The notes beneath the pieces were generated by a model, which did not search any database, was not told the DNA's origin, and saw only the letters and a list, made by a program, of their open reading frames with translations. From Sympetrum striolatum (taxonomy: Eukaryota; Arthropoda; Insecta; Odonata; Libellulidae), in assembly GCA_947579665.1 (NCBI GenBank), contig OX388345.1:67695454-67759453 (forward strand): a stretch of DNA of 64,000 bases. The letters are read 5' to 3'. Of this stretch, positions 47,711 through 59,160 are shown piece by piece (within the stretch, counting starts at the first letter, position 1; every line of letters begins with the position of its first letter). A program made the position numbers and the translations under genes.

Positions 47711-47835
47711 TATACGTAACCAGAGCTGACTGATAACAGTTTCTGTGATGAAATTTTCTGGAGGTAAAACCAACCTACATTTGGATCTCCAGGAGGGTAA
47801 CATTTCAGAAAACCAATTGTGCTCCATTAAGATAA

Positions 47836-48218
47836 ATATAAAACCAAGGATAGCACTAAAACTAAGAATAAATAACAGATAGATAGATGGAATGTAATAA
47901 CTTTAAGGAACGTATATAATGAGTGAAATAAAAAGATACAAAATTGATATTCTTGGACTTAGCAAAGTAAGGTGGGAAGGAGAAGGGAATGTTTAATTAG
48001 ACAGATATAGAATTGTGTATAAAGGGGAGCATTGCAAAAACAAAACAGTAAATATGATAATGAAGAAGGAGATAGTTACTTGGGTGATTAAAGTAATAGT
48101 CATTAGCGGAGGGTGATAGAGATCAAGATAAGAAGGGAACTGTTAGACACTCTTGTTATTCAAGTATACATGTCCGCATCAAATGCATAAGATGAGGAGG
48201 TGGAGGAAGTGTATGAAC
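47836..48218 (+). pseudogene. RTE-type endonuclease fragment, copy 2
   Basis: Near copy of 31905-32310. Broken frames read KRYKIDILGLSKVRWEGEGN, RYRIVYKGEHCKNK, then LLDTLVIQVYMSAS. It is cut off at about 48218, where TIR-element sequence (TGTATAAGTAGACC) begins abruptly. The two copies agree closely over about 380 bp, more than independent decay would give by eye. Confidence 0.75.
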
Positions 48219-48295
48219 GGTGTATAAGTAGACCGCTGATTTTTGAGAGATTTTTCTTTGGCTTCAAAGGTCAACTTATATACCAGCATATACGG
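48219..48295. mobile_element. Terminal fragment of a C/D-type TIR element
   Basis: About 77 bp matching the last part of element D (47637-47710): GGTGTATAAGT, then GAGAGATTTTT, GGCTTCAAAG, and CAGCATATACGG followed by TA. It is fused to the RTE fragment. Confidence 0.65.
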
Positions 48296-51200
48296 TAGTT
48301 ATTTGCATTCTTGATTTTGAAATTCTGCCAGACATTACTGTCAAATTTTATTTTTAGTTTTTTTTAAATTGTGCTATTTTTTTATTCAATTTTATGCTAA
48401 TAGTGGAAATTTATTAATAATCAAAGTATTTTATCAAGAATTTGATATTTTAATTAGAAATGAGATACAGTTTTCAACCAAAATAAATAAATCAAGATTC
48501 AACTCAAAAATAGTAAACTCAGAATATTAAACAGAGTCTAGAGGTATTCACAAAATAACTTTGTAAATAAGAGAAATTACTGCGAGTCCAAATATCATAT
48601 GTTTCTTATTTGTATTTTATTAATCATAATATGTTGGCTAAGCATTGCAAGAAATGTTAGAAGTTTCAGTAGATTTAAAAAAAAATAATAACTTAATATT
48701 ATCTCTTACTTTCAAGAAAATAACAAGTTCATTTAGTAATAATTGTTAGCAGAATACTTTTCTTATTAAAAGTTACAATGCCAAATCACTTCCAATATCA
48801 CCAAGGATGCACATGGATTCTATTAAATCAAACACTCTCCTCCATAGCTGAACCAAAACAACTTTATTACATCCTACATCCGGTTTTTACACGTAGTACC
48901 AGGATTACTCAATAGAGTTTACATTGAACCATTATATGGTGTTTATGTCACAAATAAAATGAAACTATCTCTTACCAGAATACAATTAGCATTTTTAATC
49001 CATAAATCAAATATACATGATCGCTATATATACTCATACTAACAATATTAATTTAAATGTCTTAAATTTTTAAATTCAATAATCAATTTTAAAATTGGAT
49101 TATCAGAGTTAATTGCATTTACCTAATTAATTCCAGTTATATTTGATTGTTAAATGTAATGTATTGAACTGTTTAAATTAATTGTAAGTAATCATTTAAT
49201 ATGTTTTAATAAAAATAGGTTTTAAGTTTTTATAGTAAATAAAAGTAGTTATTTTGAGTGCAGGCTTTGAAATTTTGCTCATAAATTTGCAAAAATGCTA
49301 TTTATAGGACTACTAGGAGGACAGCTATAGTAATTAGTACCAACAAGTACCAAAGGATTGCAGAAAGCTACGTTACGACCCATCATTCATCATCCTTTTT
49401 GTCAGGCTCTCCGTCGTTGAAGTTCATTTGATTGGAATAAGGTTATTTGATAGGATATGGGTGCAAGAATGGAAAAAATAAAAGATAAAATACAACAAAA
49501 TGAAATGAAAATAAGATTAGAGAATAACTTGCAAACAGCGAGTTATTTCTTACAGAGTTAGGATAGAGCGGTTGTGTAATGCGGGTTGCATACAATCTGA
49601 TTATCAATATTCAATTAACTATTAACGAAACTGAGACCCATTTAAATGAACACCATTACACTTTTTCATTACTTTACTTCATGCATCACCACAAAAATTC
49701 TTATCAAAATTCCCGGACGAAAGTGAGTCCCCCCTTGTAAGACCAACATTTTTGGCAAAATTTGGTCCACCTTGATTTCCTGTATAATTCTGAGGCGCAA
49801 GAATCGACGCAAATTACTTGTTTTTATATTTGTATAAAAATTTATTTATCTGTAAACGTGTTAAGTTTCAAAGTCCACACTCAAAAGAAACGCTTTTCTA
49901 TTTTTGCCCAGCTTTTTCTTATTAGCCCACTGTGCATCGTTGTGTGTATTAGCATTAATGCTAACTAAAAGGTAATGCTAGGAAGGTAATGAAGATGAAA
50001 TTTAATCGCAGAAAGGTAATCTATCAGCAAAAAAGTGGAAGAACATAATTTCCTAAGTGGAAAATCTCGAGATCTGCATGGTAGTGCATGTGTATGGCGG
50101 GGTTGCCTAACTTAGATTTTCAGTTGCTAACGTTTTATAAACAAAGGCCTATTGAGTTGAATGATCGGACACATGCCCATTATTTTTAAGAAGAGAATGT
50201 GCCCTGAAAGTTTCGTTTGAATCCGTTTCCCACAAACCTGGTGCTTCCCTTTTAAGAGGGAATAAGTATTTGGTTTTTCAAAACATCCAATTTTAGGAAA
50301 ACGTTTCTGCTATGAATTCACTCATTAGAGAAAACCTTGGACTGAACTTGACCTTGGACGAACCAGAACAAAATTCTGCACCGATTTTAGAGCTCGACAG
50401 GCTGATTAATACAGTACCTACCACGTAGTAAAGATCCTTTTTCGGTACCAATGGGTGGAGCATCGAAAACCTCTCCTCCGAATGCCTCCACCTTTGGTAT
50501 TCCTTCTCCCCATTCTCATGCAGTGAGTCTCTTCTATTTACAACAGTGTTGACGAATTCCCTCAATTGTTAAATTCCTAATGCGTACGCACGGTATATTT
50601 TGAAGAAAAACATGAGAACGATAGGCGATAGCTGGAAACCTCGAGGATTTGAAGGTCATATCTATATAGGAGTGCACGGGGGTAAGGAATTCGCGTGAGT
50701 GAGGTATACCCCTCCGAGGAGAGGATGCGCGAAAATTTGCGCGCAGGCTCTGCACTATGTGATACTATAATAAAGTCACTGTCTCGAGTTCATATCCGGG
50801 TGGAAGCGCTTCCGGGATTCCGTTAGGGCCGCCAGCCCAATTGAAGTTTTTCACCAGCCTTCGGAATGAACAGATTTTAACCCTCAACCAGAAGACCCAA
50901 ACTCCAGCCCTCGAACCCGTGTGGCCAGGGGCCCAAGTTTTTATTTGCAACATTTTTCTCAGATTAATTTCTACGGAGAAAAATAACAATTTCAAGTCAA
51001 TCCAACTTACCACTTTCAAAAATTGGACTTTTCCGTTCAGTGAAAAGATTTTAGAACGTAGTCTACATACTTACAAAGGCATTTACTTGTTATTAGGTTG
51101 TCTGCATTTGAAAAATCATTTTCTTGGATTTGGGAGAGCTGTGCTACGTTCTGGAAGGGAAAACCCAAATAGGAATGTTTCAGGGATCATTATTCGCATG

Positions 51201-51739
51201 TATACGTAAGTTATACTTTAAGCCTACCCTTATTTTTTACTTACCTCCAATAAATAGTCCTCAAGATGTGACTTTAGTTACTTATGTATTCATAAAATTC
51301 ATACTTATAATTTTCAATCATCGGTGGTGTTAAAATACCCAACATATTGTGGTGTTAAAATACCTAACATACAACTTAAAATAATTAAGTTTTCATTGCT
51401 TCGCGATGGAGAGGAAAGCTATGGAGAAAAGTTTGAGGAAAGAAATTACTCACTACGTATTAGAAATTGACGATCAATCTTCAAAAATTTGTACAAACGT
51501 AATTCTGTGGGTGGGAAAAAAGACTAGCTCGGGTTTGGTTAGTTGGAGTTTCTTAATAAAAAATAAGTAAACACAAATAAAAATAGTTTTCATATGCAGT
51601 AAAAAGCAAGCTCTATAAATCTCTCAAATCTATTATTAATCATTAAGTTGTGCCATTAATTTATTTATACCTGTCGTCATTAGTTTAATCATTTACATTT
51701 AAAATGCTTATCTCCTTAACCTTAGTTTTATGGCGAGAA
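48296..51739. other. Anonymous DNA, no gene recognised
   Basis: Long AT-rich spacer. From about 50.2 to 51.0 kb composition is more mixed, with overlapping short frames on both strands (50293-50565 minus, 50765-51019 minus, 50841-51209 plus); opposite-strand overlap and lack of domains argue against coding. GCGCGAAAATTTGCGCGC near 50727 is a short palindrome. Confidence 0.4.
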
Positions 51740-52232
51740 GTTAAAAAGGTGAGAAAAAACACATTTATAATGTAGAAAGATCGGATACTTTCCCGGTGAA
51801 TTATGCTGAGGAAGATTTCACGGGTTTCCAACCGGGTGAGATAACTGGATGGCTCCAACGTTTCGGCAGCGGTCCCTGCTGCCATTTTCAAGGATGTCGA
51901 GAAATGTTATGGTCCGGTATATATACCATCAGAGGGGCTACCCCTCCTTGTCCCTGATTGGTTGGCTGATCCGGGCTTCCGATTGGTCCTCTGCTGTCGG
52001 ATACGGCGTATTGCTCCATTCCAACTTTTGCTCAGGAACATGCCCTCGTCTCTGTTGAAAATATTGCGATTGAGACGAATCTCAATCGCTTCTTTATATA
52101 TTCTATCCCAAAACCCATTGCCTTTGCATAGGACTCTGGTTTTTGCGAAGTCCACTTCGTGGTTTTCCGATAGTACATGCTCTGCGATGGCAGATTTCGC
52201 TGGCTGTTTGAGTCGGACGCATCTCTCATGCG
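51740..52232 (-). pseudogene. Penelope-like element 3' end: GIY-YIG region C-terminus and terminal repeat
   Basis: The minus strand is open from about 52232 to a stop near 51905 and reads ERCVRLKQPAKSAIAEHVLS, ENHEVDFAKTRVL, GFWDRIYKEAIEIRLNRNIF and NRDEGMFLSKSW. This is the conserved C-terminus of Penelope-like polyproteins (AIAEH, KEAIEI and NRDEG blocks after the GIY-YIG nuclease core, which is missing here). After the stop comes CATCCTTGAAAATGGCAGC, AGGGACC, GCTGCCGAAACGTTGGAG, the same terminal motif as in the 39.3-kb insertion. The stem GGCAGC/GCTGCC then GAAAC is hammerhead-like. The RT domain is absent, so it is 5'-truncated. Confidence 0.8.
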
Positions 52233-53509
52233 AAAGTTTTCAATTATTACTAAATTATAGTTTTACTACGATGTCACAAAAACAACAAGTAATGTCACCG
52301 GAATATTGCCAACATTTTTAAAGAAAAGTTGCTAGTCTAATTAATCATCATCGAGTATATATTTATTCATCCAACGTCAATTTCTCCCATAAGAAATGAT
52401 TAGGGAACCAGTTGAAAAATAATTCACTAAACACTTGATAATATAGAAGTGTAAATTTACAGTTTACATCTATTTGATTATTTAAATTAGTCGTGACTTT
52501 GACCGAAGTATCCTGGGTTTTGTCTCTGTGCGACTTCAAAATACTACCATAAAAATGCTAATAAAGCATTTATTTAGAGCTTTCACACTAACTTTACTTT
52601 GCCTAATTAAATTGGAAATAACGCTCCTAAAAAATCGAGACAAGTACCAAAAGAAATTACATTAATAAAGATTCCTACATTGGTAAATGATTGCTTTCTA
52701 TTCGAAATTTCGAGAGCTCTGATAAATTTTATGAAAAGTTTACTAAATATTGCGGTTACAAGCAACCCCTGACGACCAACATAATTGTTGAAGGTTATGT
52801 CATTCATATTCCCGTGAAATTGGATTTTGGCCTACGTAGAAGTAGTGGTATCTATTAATCAATGGTAGACTATGCAAGGTGAAAGTAATTTTCTGACATT
52901 TTAACGTTTTGCAGTTTTGGTGAAAATTCGCTGCGCTAAACTTACGACCATGAAATAGATCATAATTTTGCGTATGGACAGTGGGTCAATGTTCCGAAAT
53001 ATGTTACGTTCTGATAAGTGTGGAAATTTTAATCCACACAGTAAAAAAAGTAAAGTCGCGCGAAAGTTTTCCATTTTCTATCCATAAACTGTCTCGCCTT
53101 CTCAATCGTGACAAAACAGCATGTAATGGTCCCGCGGGGTTTTTACTTTTATTTATACGACAGAAAAATTGTGTTTACCTAATTGTGGCATTAGTGAATA
53201 AATATTAATCCTTTCTGAAAATTTATAATAAAGCACCTTTGATGGTGATTTTTCTTTAAAATACATCAATAACGATCACCCATAATATGAGTTACTCTTA
53301 GAATTATGATCAGCACAAAGCAGTATAAAAGATGGAGGATTAAAATATTCCTTAAATTTATTTCTGTTGATGTTGCTTTACCTCCGTAAAAAGTGTCGGA
53401 ATAGCTGAGGTTTCATAAAATCTAGACAGGACTTCTTTGCTTTCTTTATTTTTATCGTTCTAATAATCGTTTCGTTTGTGGCACTGAATTTAACATAGTT
53501 TAGCTTTTC
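52233..53509. other. No gene recognised
   Basis: AT-rich DNA with short frames only. Confidence 0.4.
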
Positions 53510-53955
53510 ATTCGAGCTCGGCTTGCGATCCGACACGCCCCGGATCCGTCATAATTCAATTTTCCCCTGCGCTTATCCCTGTCACGGGGCGCAGACAAAA
53601 TCCGCGATATCAATCCCTGACCTTCTCTTTGTTTGCGATCAATATTAATCTCCCTAGGTAACCTCTTCTGTTGGGGGAGACAAACAGGGAAAGTGACTTA
53701 GCGAAGCGGTGCGATACTCCGGAAATTGACGCTGCTGCGGAAGAAGAGAAGGGCCACGGCAAACACGCTGATCACAAACTTGACTCAGCTCATCATCTCG
53801 TCTTTTCATCCCATCCACTTCTCCCCGTGACCCGGCACATCCACCTGCCTTTGAACTCGCTTTCCGTCGATCAATCGAAAGCGATGCTGATTACAGAGCC
53901 TGGGAATTATTTGTTTACGTCAGAAAAGGAGAGACGCACCAACCGAGTGTGATGT
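53510..53955 (+). other. CG-containing, less AT-rich island with a 93-residue open frame
   Basis: Between about 53510 and 53955 the sequence is clearly richer in G, C and CG dinucleotides than either side. The plus strand has a 93-residue frame (53671-53952) with acidic and His-rich parts (EIDAAAEEEKGHGKHADHK) but no recognisable domain. It could be a host 5' exon or promoter region, or an unrelated insertion. No splice sites or TATA element could be assigned with confidence. Confidence 0.3.
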
Positions 53956-54508
53956 GAGAAACATAGAATACAAATGATTATAAAAATATGAAGTGTGGAA
54001 TGTGGAAATCTCGAATGAAAAACAACGGAATATTAAGATATGAAATGCAAAACTATACAAGGTGAAATCATACTCCAAACTTGAACAAAGCGGCACTTGC
54101 TGACGAATCCTCCTCAGGACTCTGCAAGTCCTTATTTGCTATAATATATTTATATTGTTAACTTTTCTCTGTTCCCTAACTTTGTGCTATTTTCATTTTA
54201 GCGAAATAATAATTTATTGATACAATCTCTAATCATATATGTAAAATTCTTCATTGTGCTTAAAAAAATATATAATTATCTTTACTTTTGCAATAATGGC
54301 ATTTTTACATGTACTAGAAGTTTCTAAGAGATGTTATTAAATTTTTTGAGCCGTTCACAAGCAGGGCATACATATTTCATATAACTATTGTAAAACTATA
54401 TTTGTACTTAGAATTCTTTGAATAATAAATTATTAGTTACCATATAAAAAATTTAATGTTCTATCATAAGATGAAAACCATAAAATATGCACATAGTAAA
54501 CGCAACAA

Positions 54509-55681
54509 TCTATATATATAAAGCAGAAATTCTGTGGGTTTGTTTGAGGGTTTGTTTGTGGGTTTGTTTATGGGTTTGTTTGTTTGTCTTGGATTGGAAT
54601 CCAACCCGTTTACCAGATTTGTCTCAAACTTTGCACACGTGTTCTCTGATATCAGGAAGGAAGTACTGTCACATTTTGATTCAACAATTTTGCTGGGTTC
54701 GAACCAAGATCGCTCAGATAGATTTTCATAAGAAATACACGTAAGCTTCAATTTTATCGGTAGCAGGCTTTATTTCTTTTAAAGAATTAAATTAGAAGGA
54801 ATAGTCGTACAGAGTTGAGACAAACACCGAAAGAAAGAAAATTGAATGACAATTCTTATTTTGGTCGTGGAATCTTACTTTCGATTAGAATTTGCGAGAA
54901 TATTGGTAAAGTATACAAAACTTTCGTGAAAATTCGAGGCTATAAACAACTCATCCCCCTGACGACCAATCCCATTGTTGAATCCGAGCTCATGTTTTAT
55001 CCCGTAAAAATGTTCGAAGACTTTAGGCCCATAAAGCTGATGATTGAAGAGGACGACATATTACATGGATAACGAGAAATTTTCAGTAAGAAGGTAACCA
55101 GGAGTTGCAGGTACGTAATTACAGTCAAGAGATTGTGTGTCTTCGATTTTAGTACAAACCATTTGCCAGATTCGCGTCAAACTTTGCGTACGTGTTTTCT
55201 GGGACCAGGAAGGATGTACTGTCTCAATTTTATTCGATAATTTTGCTGGGTTCGAACCAAGATCGGTCAGATGGGCTTCCATAAATAATAAATCTAATCT
55301 TCACTTTAATCATTAGCAAGCAATATTTCTTTTGAAGAATTAAAATAGAAAAATAGTCGTGCGGAGTCGAAACAAGAAGCAAAAGAACGGAAATTAATTG
55401 AATATTCTAATTTTGATCGTGGAATATTGTTTCCGAATCGAAACTTCGAGAATTTTGATAAAATACGCGTGAATTTTCCAAAATTGTTGAGGTTGTAAAC
55501 AGCCAATCCTCCTCACGATCAATGCGATTGTTGAGCCGAGCTCACGAATTTTCCTGTGCAGTAAGAATAGCTTGGAATTTTAGACTGTATACTAAAGGGA
55601 ATTTACGCATTGCACGACCGGCAACTTGAATTTAATCTACTTCTATTTTCCTCGTTGAGAATCAACGGGCGCTTCAGCTAG
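54509..55681 (+). mobile_element. Complete-looking non-autonomous Helitron with an internal tandem duplication
   Basis: The 5' end is TCTATATATATAAAGCAGAA after A; the 3' end is a hairpin (CGTTGA, GAA, TCAACG) followed by GGCGCTTCAGCTAG and then T. This fits Helitron ends (5' TC, 3' hairpin plus CTRR, insertion between A and T). Inside, two direct repeats of about 450 bp start near 54613 and 55166 (553-bp period), both with TTTGCTGGGTTCGAACCAAG then ATCG. No Rep/helicase frame is present. Confidence 0.75.
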
Positions 55682-56500
55682 TAATATATAAAACTATAAA
55701 ATGTTAAAGCATAAGATGTGAAACTATGAAATATAAAAGAAATGTTAGTCAAATATTCCACTATATATATTGAGGTGTACAATTTGAAAGTATAAGATGG
55801 ACATCTGTGAAATGTAAAACAACAAAATGAAAAATTATTCAATATAATTATAAGCGCCGTGTATATACTTATCCACCTGAAGTCAGTATCAGTCTCTATT
55901 GGATATGAACACGGGGTAATTTTAAATATTATGAATTAATTTAATACGTATGAATAATATTATTTATTTACTCTATATACTACTATAATATACGAAACTA
56001 ACTGAAAGCATATCATTTCGCTTCATTATGTTGAGATTCTGTTAATGATCGCATTTCGTCCCTGCTATTCGTTTTTCAAATTTCTCGTAACTGTAAATCA
56101 GTAAATCCTATAACATCTCCTCCATTCATAGGGGCGATCATTAATTCTTACCTTAAACTTCAAATGGGCTAAAAATCCTAATGTTTTCTTGTTTGGAAGT
56201 GCATGAGCTCGGAATAAACAATCGTCTTGGTGGTAAGAAAGAATCTTACGACTTTGCTTACGAATCAAGTTAAAAAGATTTAATTTATCTTTCAAAATTC
56301 TTGCAGTTTCAATTTGGAAACCATTAATGACAAAATAATAGTTTTTATACAATTTTATGCTTTTGATACTCGTCTCAATTTCATGTGAAGATTATTGATA
56401 ATTATTTTTTTTAATAAATCAAGATTGTGAGCGACAAAGGGATATTACGTGTATTTCTTAAGACACGATTTGAATAGTCTGGGCTAGAACCGGGGACAAT
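55682..56500. other. No gene recognised
   Basis: Spacer with an 84-residue minus frame (56098-56352) of unknown identity and short AAAACTATAAAATG-like repeats near 55690-55810. Confidence 0.4.
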
Positions 56501-56502
56501 TA

Positions 56503-58084
56503 GGTAAATACGAGTAAAATGTAGCTTTGAAGCAGATCGACAACAGTTATTTCATATGGGCATCATATCGGGACGGTCCTAAAGAGAAAAAAAAGATTGA
56601 AAATATTCTTAAAATTCGCTGCAAATTAATCGTCTGGCATCGAACCAGGGTCTTTCTGGTAATACGTCTTATGCAGTACAACAGAAAATCACCACCTCTA
56701 ACTATGTGTGAAAATTCAAGCAGAAATGTTGGCTGCAACTGCCCCAAAGGACGTCCTACTTTTCCCATATATTCCTTATGATAGAAATTTTAATATGCTC
56801 TGGCATCGAACCCTGGTACAGCATGGTCATATCTAATTTTTTCTTAAACCGAGTCTTAATATACATCTTCTAGAAAAGCACGATTTTCCTATTATTTCGA
56901 TTAATACATCAAAATAAATAATGAAATCTAACTCAATGCATTTTAAATGGGGGATATATTTACCATTTGGCTTCGAAACCGGGTCTTTCTGGTAATACTT
57001 TCTATGCAGCACTAAAGAAGATCACATCCCTTAACCATGTGTGAAAATTCAAGCAGAAATATTAGGTGCAACTGCCTCAAATGACGTCCTACTTTTCCCT
57101 TATATTTCTTATGAGAGAAACGTTTATGTGCCCTGGCATCGAACCCAGGAACAGTAAGATCTTATCAACATTTTTTTCAAAAAAAATATGCTTAATATAC
57201 ATCTTCCATATAAGCAAAAACTTCATATCATTTCAATAAGTGCATGAAAAAAAATAGTGAAAATCTACCTCAATGTATTTCAAATGGCCGATTTTTGCAT
57301 CGACCTAGCATCGAACCCAGGATATTTTCCGTAAAAGTCATTTATGTTTTCGATAGATCATGACTATATATATAGGCTCCTTGAGTTTCGATTCATTACC
57401 TATCCGGAAAGTATTTTTTTTAATTCCTGAAAATCAAAGCAATGCATTTAAACGGGAAAAATCGGGACTTTGGGGCCCTCTGGAATTAAACCTATGACAC
57501 TGAGGTTCAAAATCACATTTTTTCTGGTGGTTACACGTTATGGCCAATACGTCGTAAAAATTTCAAGTCAATCACGCTTGTGGTTTAGCCTGTGAATTAG
57601 TATCCTATCTATCTATCTATCTATATAGGTATACGAGTAAAATGTAGCTTGCATACTGCAAGCAGATCGAAAACACAGATTTCATGTCGGCATCATATCG
57701 GGACGGTCCTCAAAGAAAAGAAAAAAGGATTGAAAATATTCTGAAAATTCGCTTCAATTTAATCGTCTGGCATCGAACCCGGGTGTTTCTGGTGATACTT
57801 CTCATGCAGCACAAAAGAAGATCAACATCTCTAACTATGTGCGAAAATTCAAGCAGAAATATTGGTTGCAACTTCCTCAAACGACGTCCAACGTTTCCCT
57901 CATATTCCTTATGTGAGAAATTGTAATGCGTTCTGGCATCGAACCCAGGTAAACCATGGTCTTATATAATTTTTTTTCTTAAACCGTGTTTTGATATTCA
58001 TCTTCTTACAAAGGAAGAAGTTCCTATTATTTCGATAAGTGCATGAAAAAAATTATGAAAAACTACCCCAATGTGTTTTATATG
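56503..58084. repeat. Higher-order array of ~166-bp monomers, left part
   Basis: A CATCGAACCC-type motif recurs at 56638, 56804, 56971, 57137, 57309, 57484, 57771 and 57937; most spacings are 166-175 bp. Monomers fall into types in the order A, B, A, B, C, D, then a junction (TATACGAGTAAAATGTAGCT, a hairpin GCTTGC-ATAC-GCAAGC and ATCGGGACGGTCCT), then A, B. The full higher-order unit is about 1.13 kb. On the minus strand the motif reads GGGTTCGATGCC, like a tRNA B-box. Confidence 0.75.
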
Positions 58085-58194
58085 TCTGTCAGCTGTCAGC
58101 GTCTCGCCAGTGGTTGTACCTGTAATTGTTTGTAAACATTCCACGTTTCTGCGCGTGAATTTTTCACCTCGTCGAGTGTTACTTTAGTACGACA

Positions 58195-59100
58195 ATGTCG
58201 TGTGGGAAATGTCAGCTGCAACTCCCGAAGGATGGGTCTGGTGCCCTATGCTTGGGTTGTAACTTTAAGTTACATTATAAGTGTGCGGGTTTGTCGGAGT
58301 CTACCTGGAGGAGCAAGTCGCAGGCGAAGAAGAAGGATTGGAGATGTGCTGAATGCAAAAGAAAAGAGCTTTCGGAGGACGAGGAAGACGAGATGAATTT
58401 GAGGTCAGTCACGGAAGGAGACGTTAAATCAACGCTTCTGGCTCTCATGAAAGAACTAAAGGAATTAAAAAAATCTATCACATACATGAGTGAATCAAAC
58501 GATGACTTTAGGTCTACTATAACGGAAAACAATGAAACGGTGCGCGAATTAAAAGAGTGTATCATCGACTTAAAAAGGGAGCTGGTTGAAAAGAATAAAG
58601 AGATAGATGAGCTTAAAGACAGAGTAAATATTTTAGAGCAGAAAGAGTTGGAAAATGATTTAGAAGTAATTGGTTTAGTACTGACTGAAAATGCTAAATC
58701 AGACCTGAATAGCACAATATTAGATGTATGTAAAAACTTGAAGGTACATGATATTTCCAAAAGGGACATAAAAGAAGTGTACATGGTACACAAAAATAAC
58801 CCAAATAAACCAAATCGGATTATTGTTAAATTCTCATCTTTGGCTTCTAAACTAAATGTTATGAAAAATAAATTTAATCTTAAAGAGGATGGGTTCAAAG
58901 CTAAATATGGTAACCAAGTCTATTTAAATGATAGGTTGACTTGGGCAAATCAAAATTTATTGTGGAATGTTAAAACCAAGGCTAGAGAATTGGGATACAA
59001 ATACATCTGGGTCAAAGATGGAAAGGTGCTAGTTAAAAAGGATGAAAATAGTGTGGTGAAAAAGATACAAAAGTTATCAGAACTTAATAAGATTGTTTAA
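58195..59100 (+). CDS. ORF1 protein: PHD-type zinc finger, coiled coil, FP-like C-terminus
   Basis: This 301-residue protein is probably the RNA-binding/chaperone partner of the retrotransposon. A C4HC3 PHD-like finger is visible with C3, C6, C19, C22, H27, C30, C51 and C54. A charged, heptad-rich segment (about 75-155: LKELKKSITYM, LKRELVEKNKEIDELKDRVN) should form a coiled coil and could trimerise the protein as in other ORF1 proteins. The C-terminal part (about 160-295: RIIVKFSSLASKLNVM, VYLNDRLTWANQNLL, KTKARELGYKYIWVKDGKVL) resembles the C-terminal domain of the baculovirus FP-protein family, which is common in insect retroelement ORF1s. No CCHC knuckles or esterase were seen. The ATG follows ACGACA. 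ORF2 starts 60 bp after its stop. The fold assignment of the C-terminus is by pattern only. Confidence 0.88.
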   Translation: MSCGKCQLQLPKDGSGALCLGCNFKLHYKCAGLSESTWRSKSQAKKKDWRCAECKRKELSEDEEDEMNLRSVTEGDVKSTLLALMKELKELKKSITYMSESNDDFRSTITENNETVRELKECIIDLKRELVEKNKEIDELKDRVNILEQKELENDLEVIGLVLTENAKSDLNSTILDVCKNLKVHDISKRDIKEVYMVHKNNPNKPNRIIVKFSSLASKLNVMKNKFNLKEDGFKAKYGNQVYLNDRLTWANQNLLWNVKTKARELGYKYIWVKDGKVLVKKDENSVVKKIQKLSELNKIV

Positions 59101-59160
59101 GGATTATTAAACCTTAAACTTGTAAATTTACAGACCTTTGCAGGTTTTAAGTTTAATTTT

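Noticed and set aside
50293..51209. Host gene suggested by several frames of 70-120 residues
   Set aside because: Frames overlap on both strands, lack domains, and no consistent splice structure could be drawn.
54464..54751. Pro/Asn/Lys repeat protein on the minus strand and Leu/Val repeat frame on plus
   Set aside because: Generated by the GGGTTTGTTTGT-type simple repeat at the 5' end of the Helitron.
56503..58084. CRISPR-like array
   Set aside because: The period is ~166 bp with no short identical repeat and unique spacer pattern; the organism is eukaryotic.
58275..58898. 207-residue minus-strand frame
   Set aside because: It is antisense to ORF1, serine/phenylalanine rich as expected from the complement of a lysine/glutamate-rich coiled coil.
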